The notes below the pieces were generated by a model. The model saw nothing but the letters and a program-made list of their open reading frames with translations, ran no database searches and had not been told where the DNA came from. Source: Nemertoderma westbladi (Eukaryota > Xenacoelomorpha > Nemertodermatida > Nemertodermatidae). From it: a stretch of DNA of 64,000 nt. Shown here in pieces: positions 36,501 through 43,918 of this stretch. Position 1 is the first letter of the stretch; the number at the start of each line of letters is the position of its first letter. The DNA is taken from the NCBI GenBank assembly GCA_032718475.1, contig JAUCBJ010006956.1, positions 62,001 to 126,000 on the forward strand, in the 5' to 3' direction. Made by a program: the position numbers and the translations under genes.

Positions 36501-37687
36501 GTGTTACTAAATAAATTGAACTGCAGTAATTTAGTACTGCCGGTATATTGTTGCCATAGTTACTGTACAGTTGAAATTCCTTCACATTCACACTCTTCAA
36601 CTGCTGATGTAACAAAAAGTAACAATTTGAGAACAAAAATAATAATTCACATATTATGAACGTCAATGTTTCAACTAACATCTTTCTGTCGGTACTGAAT
36701 GGCGAGTTTAAGGCGACATAAGGCCATCTTTTTGTTTCCCTCCTGTTCCGATTGGTCCTCCTGGTCTTCGAGCTCAGACGGGTCGGTTGTCCGGTTCAAT
36801 AGAATTCGCAACTCCTTCGATCCCCGAGTTTGTCCCAATATGTCAACCGCAAACTTACTACACTGCGCCTCCAACTCTATATAATCGTTGCGAAATTCCG
36901 TTTCTATTTTACTGTAAATAAACAATTTCATTTTATACAATTTTAAACAATTTAAAGGTTTATAAGTTACCTATATACTGTATAAATACAGTAAATAATT
37001 CCGTTTCTAGGTTACCCACAGCAAATAATGAATTCAGTTTCTGTTTTTAACTCTATTTCGGTTTTCAAATTACCTATTGTGAATAAACAATTCAGTGTCT
37101 GTGTTGCTATCCGGGTTGGAAGTTCCAACCCGGAGGTCACCAGTTCGATCCCACCTGGACGTAATTGCAGACTTTGCAAAAGCTGTGCCCAACAAAAAGT
37201 TATAACTATTTCTTGTCTTACCTTAAGGTACGGAGTTCCCAACTCAACTCGAAGGCTGTTAAGACAGGATCGTCACTGGCGAGGCACATAAGGGAGGGAC
37301 AGGAGAGAGCGCGATAGGCATTGATACGGGTTCGGGAATGTCGCAATCCGTCGAACGTGGCACTGTGAACGCATTCGTAGCAACCGCACTAATAAATAAA
37401 TATATTATAAGCTGTTAGTAGAACTTCTTAATTATAAGATACGCAATAAATACTTATATATAAATGTATGTATAATAAGATCAATCGATAACTGGGTGTA
37501 TAAAACAATAATTACAATATAGTTATAGAATATAAGAAATGATTCACACCTTTACACTATGGGGTTTCACTATTGTGGCAGAACGTTGGATTAGAATTTT
37601 TACAATTTCGTAATTATTTTTATGGGCAGCGAGAATGATTGGCGTAATATCGGGAGTGAAGTCAGATTCCTTCTTGGCGCCCGGCAT
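4055..37687 (-). CDS. TRPC: TRPC-type (TRPC4/5-like) cation channel gene, 18 exons found, 5' end missing
   Basis: This is the gene-level entry; each exon is listed separately. It codes for a canonical transient receptor potential channel, a tetrameric Ca2+-permeable plasma-membrane channel gated downstream of phospholipase C. Joining the exons from 37687 down to 4055 gives one open frame of about 1584 codons per isoform. In order it holds the end of the ankyrin region ([13 protein letters not shown]), the linker helices, S1 to S6 with the selectivity region, the LLNxLIAMM S6 sequence, the EWKFAR TRP-domain motif, [14 protein letters not shown], a calmodulin/IP3R-binding-like segment, and a tail of about 880 residues. 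Every junction has GT and AG on the minus strand and compatible phase. About 100-150 residues of N-terminus (start codon, first ankyrin repeats) are not found here. Assignment to the TRPC4/5 branch rests on sequence motifs known to me; the phylogeny was not computed. Confidence 0.93.
6794..6914 (-). CDS. TRPC: TRPC exon N: proline-rich C-terminal exon
   Basis: 121 nt, phase 0 in, one base over. It encodes [20 protein letters not shown] then [20 protein letters not shown]. The acceptor is ACTTCTAG and the donor is CCAAG/GTAATT. The single leftover G joins CG of the next exon to make Ala. I recognise no domain; it resembles a proline-rich interaction stretch. Confidence 0.85.
7277..7291 (-). 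CDS. TRPC: TRPC microexon M (15 nt)
   Basis: Five codons, QSIPS, between acceptor CTTTTTCAG and donor ATCG/GTAAGT. Both splice sites are strong, and the length keeps phase 0 between exons L and N. Because it is in phase, it could be skipped without harm. It is inferred purely from splice signals and phase, so certainty is moderate. Confidence 0.7.
7292..9190. other. TRPC intron with poly-G tract and a degenerate inverted-repeat element
   Basis: No exon was found. The stretch holds a pure run of 22 G at 7446-7467 and an imperfect terminal-inverted-repeat pair (7553-7580 and 8747-8772). A short perfect hairpin, CGGAGCCCA with a 10-nt loop, lies near 8021-8048. The remainder is AT-rich. Confidence 0.5.
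7553..8772. mobile_element. Candidate degenerate DNA transposon or MITE with inverted ends
   Basis: The left end reads TGTAATTGGCACGTAACACT; the right end carries its near-exact inverse complement with one mismatch (GTGTTACGTGCCGATTACA). Similarity continues inward more weakly for about 100 nt (shared GGTCAAA and CGAAAGCT on the inverted copies). There is no transposase frame. Boundaries and target duplication are unclear. Confidence 0.45.
9196..11002. repeat. 58-bp minisatellite, about 31 units, carrying a TRPC splice donor
   Basis: The unit is 58 bp, with very little divergence and one unit shortened by 5 bp near 10115. Blocks of units sharing the same variants recur at spacings of four and five units, a sign of recent block duplication. 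On the gene strand each unit contains CGGAAG/GTAAGG, the same donor used by exon L, whose last 33 nt are the outermost unit. All three plus-strand frames are open because the strand lacks stop triplets; I do not regard them as genes. Confidence 0.95.
10969..11133 (-). CDS. TRPC: TRPC exon L: coiled segment ending inside a minisatellite
   Basis: 55 codons, phase 0 to 0. It encodes [40 protein letters not shown] and a basic end [11 protein letters not shown]. DISxFRYEVxELL follows the NEIKQ motif in TRPC proteins. The acceptor is TTATTCAG. The donor is CGGAAG/GTAAGG, which belongs to the first unit of the 58-bp array: the last 11 codons and the donor are themselves repeat unit. Using any later donor would read through a TGA five codons into the intron, so only the first unit is productive. 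Confidence 0.88.
11519..11617 (-). CDS. TRPC: TRPC exon K2: C-terminal 33-codon segment, alternative copy 2
   Basis: 99 nt, phase 0 to 0, homologous to K1 over its whole length: [20 protein letters not shown] then [13 protein letters not shown]. The acceptor is CTAACAG and the donor is AAACAG/GTTATT. Unlike the other two pairs, including both K copies would keep the frame and add 33 residues. Confidence 0.9.
11618..11910. other. Intron between the two K exon copies
   Basis: 293 nt of AT-rich sequence between the two homologous 33-codon exons. I see nothing else in it. Confidence 0.5.
11911..12009 (-). CDS. TRPC: TRPC exon K1: C-terminal 33-codon segment, alternative copy 1
   Basis: 99 nt, phase 0 to 0. 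It encodes [20 protein letters not shown] then [13 protein letters not shown]. It corresponds to the xVxRNLVKRYV region, which in vertebrate TRPC channels overlaps the calmodulin/IP3-receptor binding site. The acceptor is AACAAG (weak pyrimidine tract) and the donor is AAACAG/GTTCGG. Confidence 0.88.
12163..12393 (-). CDS. TRPC: TRPC exon J: TRP domain
   Basis: 77 codons, phase 0 to 0. It encodes [40 protein letters not shown], and ends [21 protein letters not shown] is the TRP-box equivalent, and [14 protein letters not shown] is the proline-rich motif of the TRPC4/5 branch. The acceptor is GTTGTTTAG and the donor is TACCAG/GTACGG. Confidence 0.96.
12430..16992. repeat. 52-bp minisatellite, about 87 units
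   Basis: The unit starts CTCTACCTTGCTACAAAGTA and continues with CAATAACTCCTCCAAGCTAT. It fills most of the intron between TRPC exons J and I2 and reaches within about 35 nt of the exon J acceptor. Several units carry an extra CTTGCTACAC insertion. Two main variants (CTCTACAGTAA and TTTACTGTAA ends) alternate irregularly. No splice-junction copy was seen. Confidence 0.95.
16993..17597. other. TRPC intron, no feature seen
   Basis: AT-rich sequence between the 52-bp array and the exon I2 donor. I see no coding frame, repeat or RNA gene. Confidence 0.5.
17598..17826 (-). CDS. TRPC: TRPC exon I2: pore helix to S6, alternative copy 2
   Basis: 229 nt, same phases as I1. It encodes [20 protein letters not shown], then [20 protein letters not shown] and [17 protein letters not shown]. 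It is clearly homologous to I1 but diverges through the pore loop ([20 protein letters not shown] against [20 protein letters not shown]). Joining both copies would break the frame. The acceptor is CTGTCTTCCAG and the donor is ATCCTG/GTATGT. Confidence 0.92.
17827..19172. other. Intron between alternative pore exons
   Basis: 1346 nt separating exons I1 and I2. It holds a short 27-bp array (18147-18266) and a C-rich tract at 19097-19109. No other feature was recognised. Confidence 0.5.
18147..18266. repeat. 27-bp tandem repeat, about 4.5 units
   Basis: The unit contains CTACCGGCTACAAAATAAGC. It lies in the intron between the two alternative pore exons, about 320 nt upstream of the I2 acceptor. 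Confidence 0.85.
19173..19407 (-). CDS. TRPC: TRPC exon I1: pore helix to S6, alternative copy 1
   Basis: 235 nt; the first T completes a Thr codon. It encodes [20 protein letters not shown], then [20 protein letters not shown] and [17 protein letters not shown]. The acceptor ACACAG at 19408-19410 was preferred over ACCAG eight bases on, because it gives the same phase and the same five-residue lead-in as copy I2. The donor is TTTTG/GTTAGT. FTEYVG and LLNTLIAMM mark S6. A poly-C tract lies about 80 nt downstream of the donor. Confidence 0.9.
19672..20004. repeat. 111-bp tandem repeat, exactly three units
   Basis: Three units begin TTACATTACAACTACTTTGC at 19672, 19783 and 19894 and are nearly identical; the third has a few substitutions. 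It fills much of the intron between exons H and I1. Confidence 0.93.
20102..20268 (-). CDS. TRPC: TRPC exon H: S5 and outer pore
   Basis: 167 nt, phase 0 in, two bases over. It encodes [40 protein letters not shown] and [15 protein letters not shown]. The [10 protein letters not shown] run ends S5, and the Cys pair in TCSGVTC corresponds to the conserved TRPC4/5 extracellular Cys pair. The acceptor is TTAATTGTAG and the donor is GAAAC/GTGAGT. Confidence 0.94.
20508..24430. repeat. 24-bp minisatellite, about 160 units
   Basis: The unit is AACATACTCAACTTGC followed by CTGTACCA or CACTACCA. The unit length is a multiple of three, so many frames stay open on both strands. None has a gene-like start or composition, so they are not annotated as genes. 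Larger blocks beginning with a CCTGTCCAAATATA junction recur several times (near 22040, 22660, 22915, 23345, 23580, 24090, 24405), which shows higher-order duplication. It abuts the next array directly. Confidence 0.95.
24430..29780. repeat. 42/45-bp minisatellite, about 120 units, derived from the exon G donor region
   Basis: The plus-strand unit is CCCCAACTCCCTATGAACCT then CACCACCGGGTATCTGCCGT, with an optional extra CAC, giving 42 or 45 bp. Both are multiples of three, hence open frames over 1200 codons long on both strands. The gene-strand unit GGTTCATAGGGAGTTGGGG closely matches the true exon G junction, GGTTCAG/GTGAGTTGGGG, but has lost the GT. Odd-length units containing CACCACACCACC (28880-29540) break the frame near the exon. 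Confidence 0.95.
29785..29958 (-). CDS. TRPC: TRPC exon G: S4-S5 region, flanked by junction-derived arrays
   Basis: 58 codons, phase 0 to 0. It encodes [40 protein letters not shown] and [18 protein letters not shown]. AxANIxSxLRLxxLF and [12 protein letters not shown] are textbook TRPC motifs. The acceptor is CCGTTTGTAG, immediately preceded by a 48-bp array that repeats this acceptor together with the first 20 nt of the exon. The donor is GGTTCAG/GTGAGT, and the downstream array is a modified repeat of this junction. If the donor is skipped the frame stays open for about 86 codons into the array (units [15 protein letters not shown]) before a stop near 29524. Confidence 0.93.
29944..31386. 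repeat. 48-bp minisatellite, about 30 units, carrying the exon G splice acceptor
   Basis: The gene-strand unit is a pyrimidine tract (TTTCTGTTTTGGTTTACC), GTTTGTAG and then GGTTGGCACGACCCCGATTT. The last 20 nt are identical to the first 20 nt of exon G. The unit is 16 codons long, so minus-strand frames are open by construction. In the exon G phase each unit ends in TAG, so an upstream acceptor would add a premature stop. Confidence 0.96.
31387..32271. other. TRPC intron, no feature seen
   Basis: AT-rich with a short alternating ACATACAT/ATGTACAT patch near 31500. Short frames at 31887-32069 are not gene-like. I see no repeat family that I can name. Confidence 0.45.
32272..32411 (-). CDS. 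TRPC: TRPC exon F: S2-S3 region
   Basis: 140 nt, beginning with two bases that complete a Gly codon, then 46 codons. It encodes [40 protein letters not shown] and SIVYIK. The [17 protein letters not shown] segment is a strong TRPC signature. The acceptor is CATATTGTAG and the donor is ATCAAG/GTAAGT. Confidence 0.95.
32412..33542. other. TRPC intron with LINE fragment
   Basis: The intron between exons F and E2. It contains a short decayed LINE piece at about 32850-33110 (listed separately); the rest is AT-rich without recognisable features. Confidence 0.5.
32850..33110 (+). pseudogene. LINE reverse-transcriptase fragment, decayed
   Basis: The plus strand encodes pieces such as [19 protein letters not shown] and [16 protein letters not shown], separated by frame breaks. 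The same text appears, better preserved, in the LINE remnant at 34790-35790, so both belong to one family of non-LTR element (post-catalytic RT region). Non-functional. Confidence 0.65.
33543..33726 (-). CDS. TRPC: TRPC exon E2: S1 region, alternative copy 2
   Basis: 184 nt, same entry and exit phase as E1. It begins [20 protein letters not shown] and ends [10 protein letters not shown]. Only 66 nt of intron separate it from E1, which makes splicing of E1 to E2 unlikely. The acceptor is CCTATTTAG and the donor is AATTG/GTAAGA. This copy is two residues longer than E1 and differs most in the S1-S2 extracellular loop. Confidence 0.9.
33793..33970 (-). CDS. TRPC: TRPC exon E1: S1 region, alternative copy 1
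   Basis: 178 nt, phase 0 in, one base over at the end. It begins [20 protein letters not shown] and ends [10 protein letters not shown] across the junction. It is homologous to exon E2 just downstream (shared PFVKFxNHNAxFxIFL, SxxSTFG and SFVIG). Including both copies would shift the frame, so they should be used one at a time. The acceptor is TGTCTTTCAG and the donor is CATAG/GTAAGT. Confidence 0.9.
34056..34420. repeat. 23-bp minisatellite, about 15 units
   Basis: The unit is CTTTATATCTTTGCACTCGT plus TTA, with variants in the middle (ATAATT, TTGGCATC). It occupies most of the 563-nt intron between exons D and E1. The open plus-strand frames over it are repeat artefacts. Confidence 0.93.
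34534..34698 (-). CDS. TRPC: TRPC exon D: pre-S1 region
   Basis: 55 codons, phase 0 to 0. It encodes [20 protein letters not shown] followed by GWRR and a hydrophobic run ending AAPKTM. The [14 protein letters not shown] and PGWRR motifs are diagnostic of TRPC channels. The acceptor is TTTTTAG and the donor is CCATG/GTAACT. Confidence 0.95.
34790..35790 (+). pseudogene. LINE ORF2 remnant (RTE-like), decayed
   Basis: Reverse-transcriptase pieces are readable in changing frames: [18 protein letters not shown] (RT motif with DF-K-FDS), [20 protein letters not shown] preceded by an in-frame [21 protein letters not shown], and a C-terminal part [20 protein letters not shown] with [12 protein letters not shown] and LWWRIL. 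The catalytic xADD box is missing through a deletion near 35100. It lies on the opposite strand in the TRPC intron between exons C and D. Confidence 0.75.
35921..36175 (+). mobile_element. Candidate tRNA-derived SINE
   Basis: GGTTCGATTCC at 35951-35961 matches the RNA polymerase III B box. No clear A box precedes it. The following 200 nt show no coding potential and end near an A-rich stretch (AATTATAATAAAAATTATTA). The family is not recognised. Confidence 0.35.
36680..36911 (-). CDS. TRPC: TRPC exon C: linker helices
   Basis: 232 nt; the first base completes a Ser codon. It encodes [40 protein letters not shown], an acidic insert rich in Glu, Asp and Gln, and ends [11 protein letters not shown]. 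These are the conserved coiled linker-helix positions of TRPC channels. The acceptor is TTTACAG and the donor is AAAGAT/GTTAGT. Confidence 0.93.
37098..37205 (+). mobile_element. Candidate tRNA-like/SINE fragment
   Basis: CCGGGTTGG and CCAACCCGG form a 9-bp stem with a 5-nt loop, and GTTCGATCC (37143-37151) resembles a B box or T-arm. It does not fold into a full tRNA by eye. It lies in the small intron between TRPC exons B and C. Confidence 0.3.
37222..37388 (-). CDS. TRPC: TRPC exon B: post-ankyrin linker
   Basis: 167 nt, entered in phase 0 and left after two bases of a codon. It encodes [20 protein letters not shown], then INAYRAL and [17 protein letters not shown]. The paired Cys cluster followed by LRHSRxRxNxYxAL and TAFELSWEL is a hallmark of the TRPC4/5 group. 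The acceptor is TTTATTAG and the donor is TTAAG/GTAAGA. Confidence 0.93.
37550..37687 (-). CDS. TRPC: TRPC exon A: last ankyrin repeat
   Basis: 46 codons, phase 0 at both ends. It reads [20 protein letters not shown] and ends [11 protein letters not shown], the classic TRPC ankyrin signature [10 protein letters not shown]. The acceptor is CTTTTTCAG and the donor is AAAG/GTGTGA, a weaker donor. The initial Met codon directly follows the acceptor and is probably internal, because TRPC proteins have more ankyrin sequence before this point. Confidence 0.9.
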
Positions 37688-37887
37688 CTGAAAAAGGAAC
37701 AAATCAGATATAATACTCGTTGGAGGAAATAAATTAAAAAGTAAACCGAAGAAGCTTTTTAAAGGCCAAATAATTATTGTATTTATTTCAAAATCATTAA
37801 GACGTGTGTGAAATCGAAGCATAAATCCCCCCCCCCCCCCATATTAAATAGCCTGTGAGATGAGCTCCAACATGAAATATAGAAGGA

Positions 37888-40800
37888 TTGAATCCCATAT
37901 CCGCCTTCTTGCCGCCCCACTCACATTGAATCCCATATCCGCCTTCTTGCCGCCCCACTCACATTGAATCCCATATCGGCCTTCTTGCCGCCCTACTCAC
38001 ATTGAATCATGGGATTCAATGTGAGTAGGGCGGCAAGAAGGCCATATCCGCCTTTTTGCCGCCCTACTCACATTGAATCCCATATCCGCCTTCTTGCCGC
38101 CCTACTCACATTGAATCCCATATCCGCCTTCTTGCCGCCCCACTCACATTGAATCCCATATCCGCCTTCTTGCCGCCCCACTCACATTGAATCCCATATC
38201 CGCCATCATGCCGCCCCACTCACATTGAATCCCATATCCACCTTCTTGCCGCCCTACTCACATTGCATCCCATATCCGCCATCATGCCGCCCCACTCACA
38301 TTGAATCCCATATCCACCTTCTTGCCGCCCTACTCACATTGCATCCCATATCCGCCATCATGCCGCCCCACTCACATTGAATCCCATATCCACCTTCTTG
38401 CCGCCCTACTCACATTGAATCCCATATCCGCCTTCTTGCCGCCCCATTCACATTGAATCCCATATCCGCCTTCTTGCCGCCCTACTCACATTGAATCCCA
38501 TATCCGCCTTCTTACCACCCTACTCACATTGAATCCCATATCCGCCTTCTCGCCGCCCCACTCACATTGAATCCCATATCCGCCTTCTTTCCGCCCCACT
38601 CACATTGAATCCCATATCCGCCTACTTGCCGACCTACTCACATTGCATCCCATATCCGCCATCATGCCGCCCTACTCACATTGAATCCCATATCCGCCTT
38701 CTTGCCGCCCCATTCACATTGAATCCCATATCCGCCTTCTTGCCGCCCTACTCACATTGAATCCCATATCCGCCTTCTTAACACCCTACTCACATTGAAT
38801 CCCATATCCGCCTTCTTGCCGCCCTACTCACATTGAATCCCATATCCGCCTTCTTACCACCCCATTCACATTGAATCCCATATCCGCCTTCTTACCACCC
38901 TACTCACATTGAATCCCATATCGGCCTTCTTGCCGCCCCACTCACATTGAATCCCATATCAGCCTTCATGCCGCCATACTCACATTAAATCCCATATCCG
39001 CCTTCTTGCCGCCCCACTCACATTGAATCCCATATCCGCCTTCTTGCCGCCCCACTCACATTGAATCCCATATCCGCCTTCTTGCCGCCCCACTCACATT
39101 GAATCCCATATCCACCTTCTTACCACCCTACTCACATTGAATCCCATATCCGCCTTCTTGCCGCCCCACTCACATTGAATCCCATATCCGCCTTCTTACC
39201 ACCCTACTCACATTGAATCCCATATCCGCCTTCTTGCCGCCCCACTCACATTGAATCCCATATCCACCTTCTTACCACCCTACTCACATTGAATCCCATA
39301 TCCGCCTTCTTGCCGCCCTACTCACATTGCATCCCATATCCGCCTTCTTGCCGCCCTACTCACATTGAATCCCATATCCACCTTCTTACCACCCTACTCA
39401 CATTGAATCCCATATCAGCCTTCTTACCACCCTACTCACATTGAATCCCATATCCGCCTTCTTGCCGCCCCACTCACATTGAATCCCATATCCGCCTTCT
39501 TACCACCCTACTCACATTGAATCCCATATCCACCTTCTTACCACCCTACTCACATTGAATCCCATATCAGCCTTCTTACCACCCTACTCACATTGAATCC
39601 CATATCCGCCTTCTTGCCGCCCTACTCACATTGAATCCCATATCCGCCTTATTACCACCCCATTCACATTGAATCCCATATCCGCCTTCTTACCACCCTA
39701 CTCACATTGAATCCCATATCCGCCTTCTTACCACCCCACTCACATTGAATCCCATATCCGCCTTCTTACCACCCTACTCACATTGAATCCCATATCGGCC
39801 TTCTTGCCGCCCTACTCACATTGAATCCCATATCCGCCTTCTTGCCGCCCTACTCACATTGAATCCCATATCCGCCTTCTTGCCGCCCTACTCACATTGA
39901 ATCCCATATCAGCCTTCTTACCACCCTACTCACATTGAATCCCATATCCGTTCTTACCACCCTACTCACATTGAATCCATATCCGCCTTCATGCCGCCCT
40001 ACTACATTGAATCCCATATCCGCCTTCTTACCGCCCTACTCACATTGAATCCCATATCCACCTTCTTACCATCCTACTCACATTGAATCCCATATCCGCC
40101 TTCTTACCACCCCATTCACATTGAATCCCATATCCGCCTTCTTACCACCCTACTCACATTGAATCCCATATCCGCCTTCTTACCACCCTACTCACATTGA
40201 ATCCCATATCAGCCTTTTTACCACCCCATTCACATTGAATCCCATATCCGCCTTCTTACCACCCTACTCACATTGAATCCCATATCCGCCTTCTTACCAC
40301 CCTACTCACATTGAATCCCATATCCGCCTTCTTACCACCCCATTCACATTGAATCCCATATCCGCCTTCTTACCACCCTACTCACATTGAATCCCATATC
40401 AGCCTTCTTGCCACCCCACTCACATTGCATCCCATATCCACCTTCTTACCATCCTACTCACATTGAATCCCATATCCGCCTTCTTGCCGCCCCACTCACA
40501 TTGCATCCCATATCCACCTTCTTACCATCCTACTCACATTGAATCCCATATCCGCCTTCTTGCCGCCCTACTCACATTGAATCCCATATCCGCCTTCTTA
40601 CCACCCTACTCACATTGAATCCCATATCAGCCTTCTTGCCACCCTACTCACATTGCATCCCATATCCGCCTTCTTACCATCCTACTCACATTGAATCCCA
40701 TATCCGCCTTCTTGCCGCCCCACTTCACATTGAATCCCATATCCGCCTTCTTACCACCCTACTCACATTGAATCCCATATCCGCCTTCTTACCACCCTAC

Positions 40801-42415
40801 TCACATTGAATCCCATATCCGCCTTCTTACCACCCTACTCACATTGAATCCCATATCCGCCTTCTTACCACCCCATTCACATTGAATCCCATATCCGCCT
40901 TCTTACCACCCTACTCACATTGAATCCCATATCAGCCTTCTTGCCACCCTACTCACATTGAATCCCATATCCGCCTTCTTACCACCCTACTCACATTGAA
41001 TCCCATATCAGCCTTGTTGCCACCCTACTCACATTGAATCCCATATCCGCCTTCTTACCACCCTACTCACATTGAATCCCATATCAGCCTTCTTGCCACC
41101 CTACTCACATTGAATCCCATATCCGCCTTCTTACCACCCTACTCACATTGAATCCCATATCCGCCTTCTTGCCGCCCCACTCACATTGCATCCCATATCC
41201 ACCTTCTTACCACCCTACTCACATTGAATCCCATATCCGCCTTCTTACCACCCTACTCACATTGAATCCCATATCAGCCTTCTTGCCGCCCCACTCACAT
41301 TGCATCCCATATCCACCTTCTTACCATCCTACTCACATTGAATCCCATATCCGCCTTCTTACCACCCTACTCACATTGAATCCCATATCAGCCTTCTTGC
41401 CGCCCCACTCACATTGCATCCCATATCCACCTTCTTACCACCCTACTCACATTGAATCCCATATCCGCCTTCTTACCACCCTACTCACATTGAATCCCAT
41501 ATCAGCCTTCTTACCACCCCATTCACATTGAATCCCATATCCGCCTTCTTACCACCCTACTCACATTGAATCCCATATCCGCCTTCTTGCCGCCCCACTC
41601 ACATTGCATCCCATATCCACCTTCTTACCACCCTACTCACATTGAATCCCATATCCGCCTTCTTACCACCCTACTCACATTGAATCCCATATCAGCCTTC
41701 TTGCCACCCTACTCACATTGCATCCCATATCCACCTTCTTACCATCCTACTCACATTGAATCCCATATCCGCCTTCTTACCACCCTACTCACATTGAATC
41801 CCATATCAGCCTTCTTGCCACCCTACTCACATTGAATCCCATATCCGCCTTCTTGCCGCCCCACTCACATTGCATCCCATATCCACCTTCTTACCACCCT
41901 ACTCACATTGAATCCCATATCCGCCTTCTTGCCGCCCCATTCACATTGAATCCCATATCCGCCTTCTTGCCGCCCTACTCACATTGAATCCCATATCCGC
42001 CTTCTTGCCGCCCTACTCACATTGAATCCCATATCCGCCTTCTTACCACCCTACTCACATTGAATCCCATATCCGCCTTCTTGCCGCCCTACTCACATTG
42101 AATCCCATATCCGCCTTCTTACCACCCTACTCACATTGAATCCCATATCAGCCTTCTTGCCACCCTACTCACATTGAATCCCATATCCGCCTTCTTGCCG
42201 CCCCACTCACATTGCATCCCATATCCACCTTCTTACCACCCTACTCACATTGAATCCCATATCCGCCTTCTTGCCGCCCTACTCACATTGAATCCTATAT
42301 CCGCCTTCTTACCACCCTACTCACATTGAATCCCATATCCGCCTTCTTGCCGCCCTACTCACATTGAATCCCATATCCGCCTTCTTGCCGCCCCACTCAC
42401 ATTGATTCCCATATC
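37888..42415. repeat. 38-bp minisatellite, about 119 units
   Basis: The unit is CATTGAATCCCATATCCGCC then TTCTTGCCGCCCTACTCA. The gene strand reads TTCAAT/GTGAGTAGGG, a donor-like sequence in every unit. The array lies upstream of the first recognised TRPC exon, so any exon it may derive from was not identified. One junction holds units in inverted orientation (37978-38043). Confidence 0.95.
37978..38043. repeat. Perfect 31-bp inverted repeat with 4-nt spacer
   Basis: Two array units meet head to head: the arm at 37978-38008 is the exact reverse complement of 38013-38043, with ATGG between. It can form a long cruciform or hairpin. Confidence 0.92.
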
Positions 42416-42880
42416 CGCCAGTAGTAATGGTTTACCCTACTTCGGCGACAGTTTAGTCCCACTTCACACCTTGGGTGTTAAGTAGGTCATTAATTAATTA
42501 AACAATTAATTAATTGGTTGATTAAACAATTAATTAATTGTTTAATCAATCGATTTGTATCAAATAATGTTGCCAAAAGCAATTTAATTCGACACAAATC
42601 AATCAGATAGGGACGCGCGATGAATAAATTGTACTAGAGAAGATGAAATATACAATACAATAGGAACCATACAATACAATATACAGTACATTTGTATTAT
42701 TTTTGTCATACAGTAGGTAAAGGTAGAATGAAATATAAAGATGCGAGCGGGGCCCAAAACATAAATTAGCCTCACACGAAAATAAAGTGGGCCAGCTTGG
42801 TCCTAGCTCAACCCCTCAATAATCTGTGGCTGCTTGGGCTCTTATTAGACGTAGCATGACTAATCCCATTGAACCCCATG
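42416..42880. other. Unique flank left of the BEL element
   Basis: AT-rich with palindromic TTAATTAATTAA runs near 42490-42545. No exon or recognisable repeat was found. It is the pre-insertion neighbour of the sequence that resumes at 55134. Confidence 0.4.
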
Positions 42881-42885
42881 TTGAG
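42881..42885. repeat. Target-site duplication, left copy (TTGAG)
   Basis: TTGAG directly precedes the LTR at 42886 and is repeated directly after the other LTR at 55129-55133. Confidence 0.9.
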
Positions 42886-43918
42886 TGTTCGCGCTTTCAG
42901 ACCTTTGGCAGTTTAACCCGCCAAATTAGGATGTCTGTTAGATAATAAATCACTTTAGCCGATGACAAATATTTGATTCACTACACTAGTCGAAACCAAT
43001 CTGTGCGCGATCATTCACCCGCTGGATAATTCCCGGGAGATTGGGTTCGACGGCTTAATTTTATTGCTATGTAAGCTTAATGTATTATTCGACTGACAGT
43101 ATTATATAATCTCTGACAATATTATTCACTTTCGGGGAATATTAACAGTTCCTTTAGGACGTGGCGCTCTATCTATATAAACAGAGTTATGACTTAAACT
43201 AATCACAACGATATGGCTTAGTTATAATTCACATATATGGCGCATTCTTTAGGAAATGCTTCGTTATCAGTATCACCCGCACACAATGCTGCACAATACT
43301 GCACACTGATCTGCCGATCTTCACTGATTTTAGTTACATATAAAAGGAACACGGACTGACTCATGTAGGGGCTATCAAATAACATTAGATTCACTTCAAA
43401 CCACTTTAACATAAGTCACAATCGTTATGTATAACCTTTCTCTCTTACCTTCAGTATATCAAGAATATTGGGTTTTCGGGGTTATTTATCGTTATTCCAA
43501 ATATAATAATTCATCAACCAAATTATGAAGTACAGACAGCAAATAGCAGTATAACAATATAAAGTATGCACAGTGTTACACAGTATGCAGTGTATGCAGT
43601 ACTGCAGTATGCATTGATTGCATTGAGTTAGGTTAGTCAAGATAACAGATATATGTCCTTATGATTAAGCCTACTAGTGTACGGCGTAGTCATAGTAACT
43701 ACTGTTCAAGAGTAGCTATCACCCCTTTGCGTCACGAATTGCCATAGAATCATAAAATATGCCTTTCACAGTACACATACGGAGGAAATAGGTCTTAGAT
43801 CCTCTAAAAACACCGATACAGCAATAATACGGTCTCTTACACTTATTAAATCAACTACAGAGTATTTTAATGTAAAAGATAATAAAAATAACGGGGCAAT
43901 TCAGCAAAGGCTTTTACA
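42886..43918 (-). repeat. 3' LTR of the BEL element
   Basis: 1033 bp, apparently identical to 54096-55128. The 64-codon frame inside each copy is just LTR sequence. Termini are TG and CA. Confidence 0.93.

Noticed and set aside
37888-42415. Possible CRISPR array (regular 38-bp repeats)
   Set aside because: The repeats are contiguous without unique spacers, in an animal intron; it is a minisatellite.
42416-42480. Missing TRPC N-terminal exon at the upstream edge of the 38-bp array
   Set aside because: Gene-strand frames contain stops or show no ankyrin-like text; no support.
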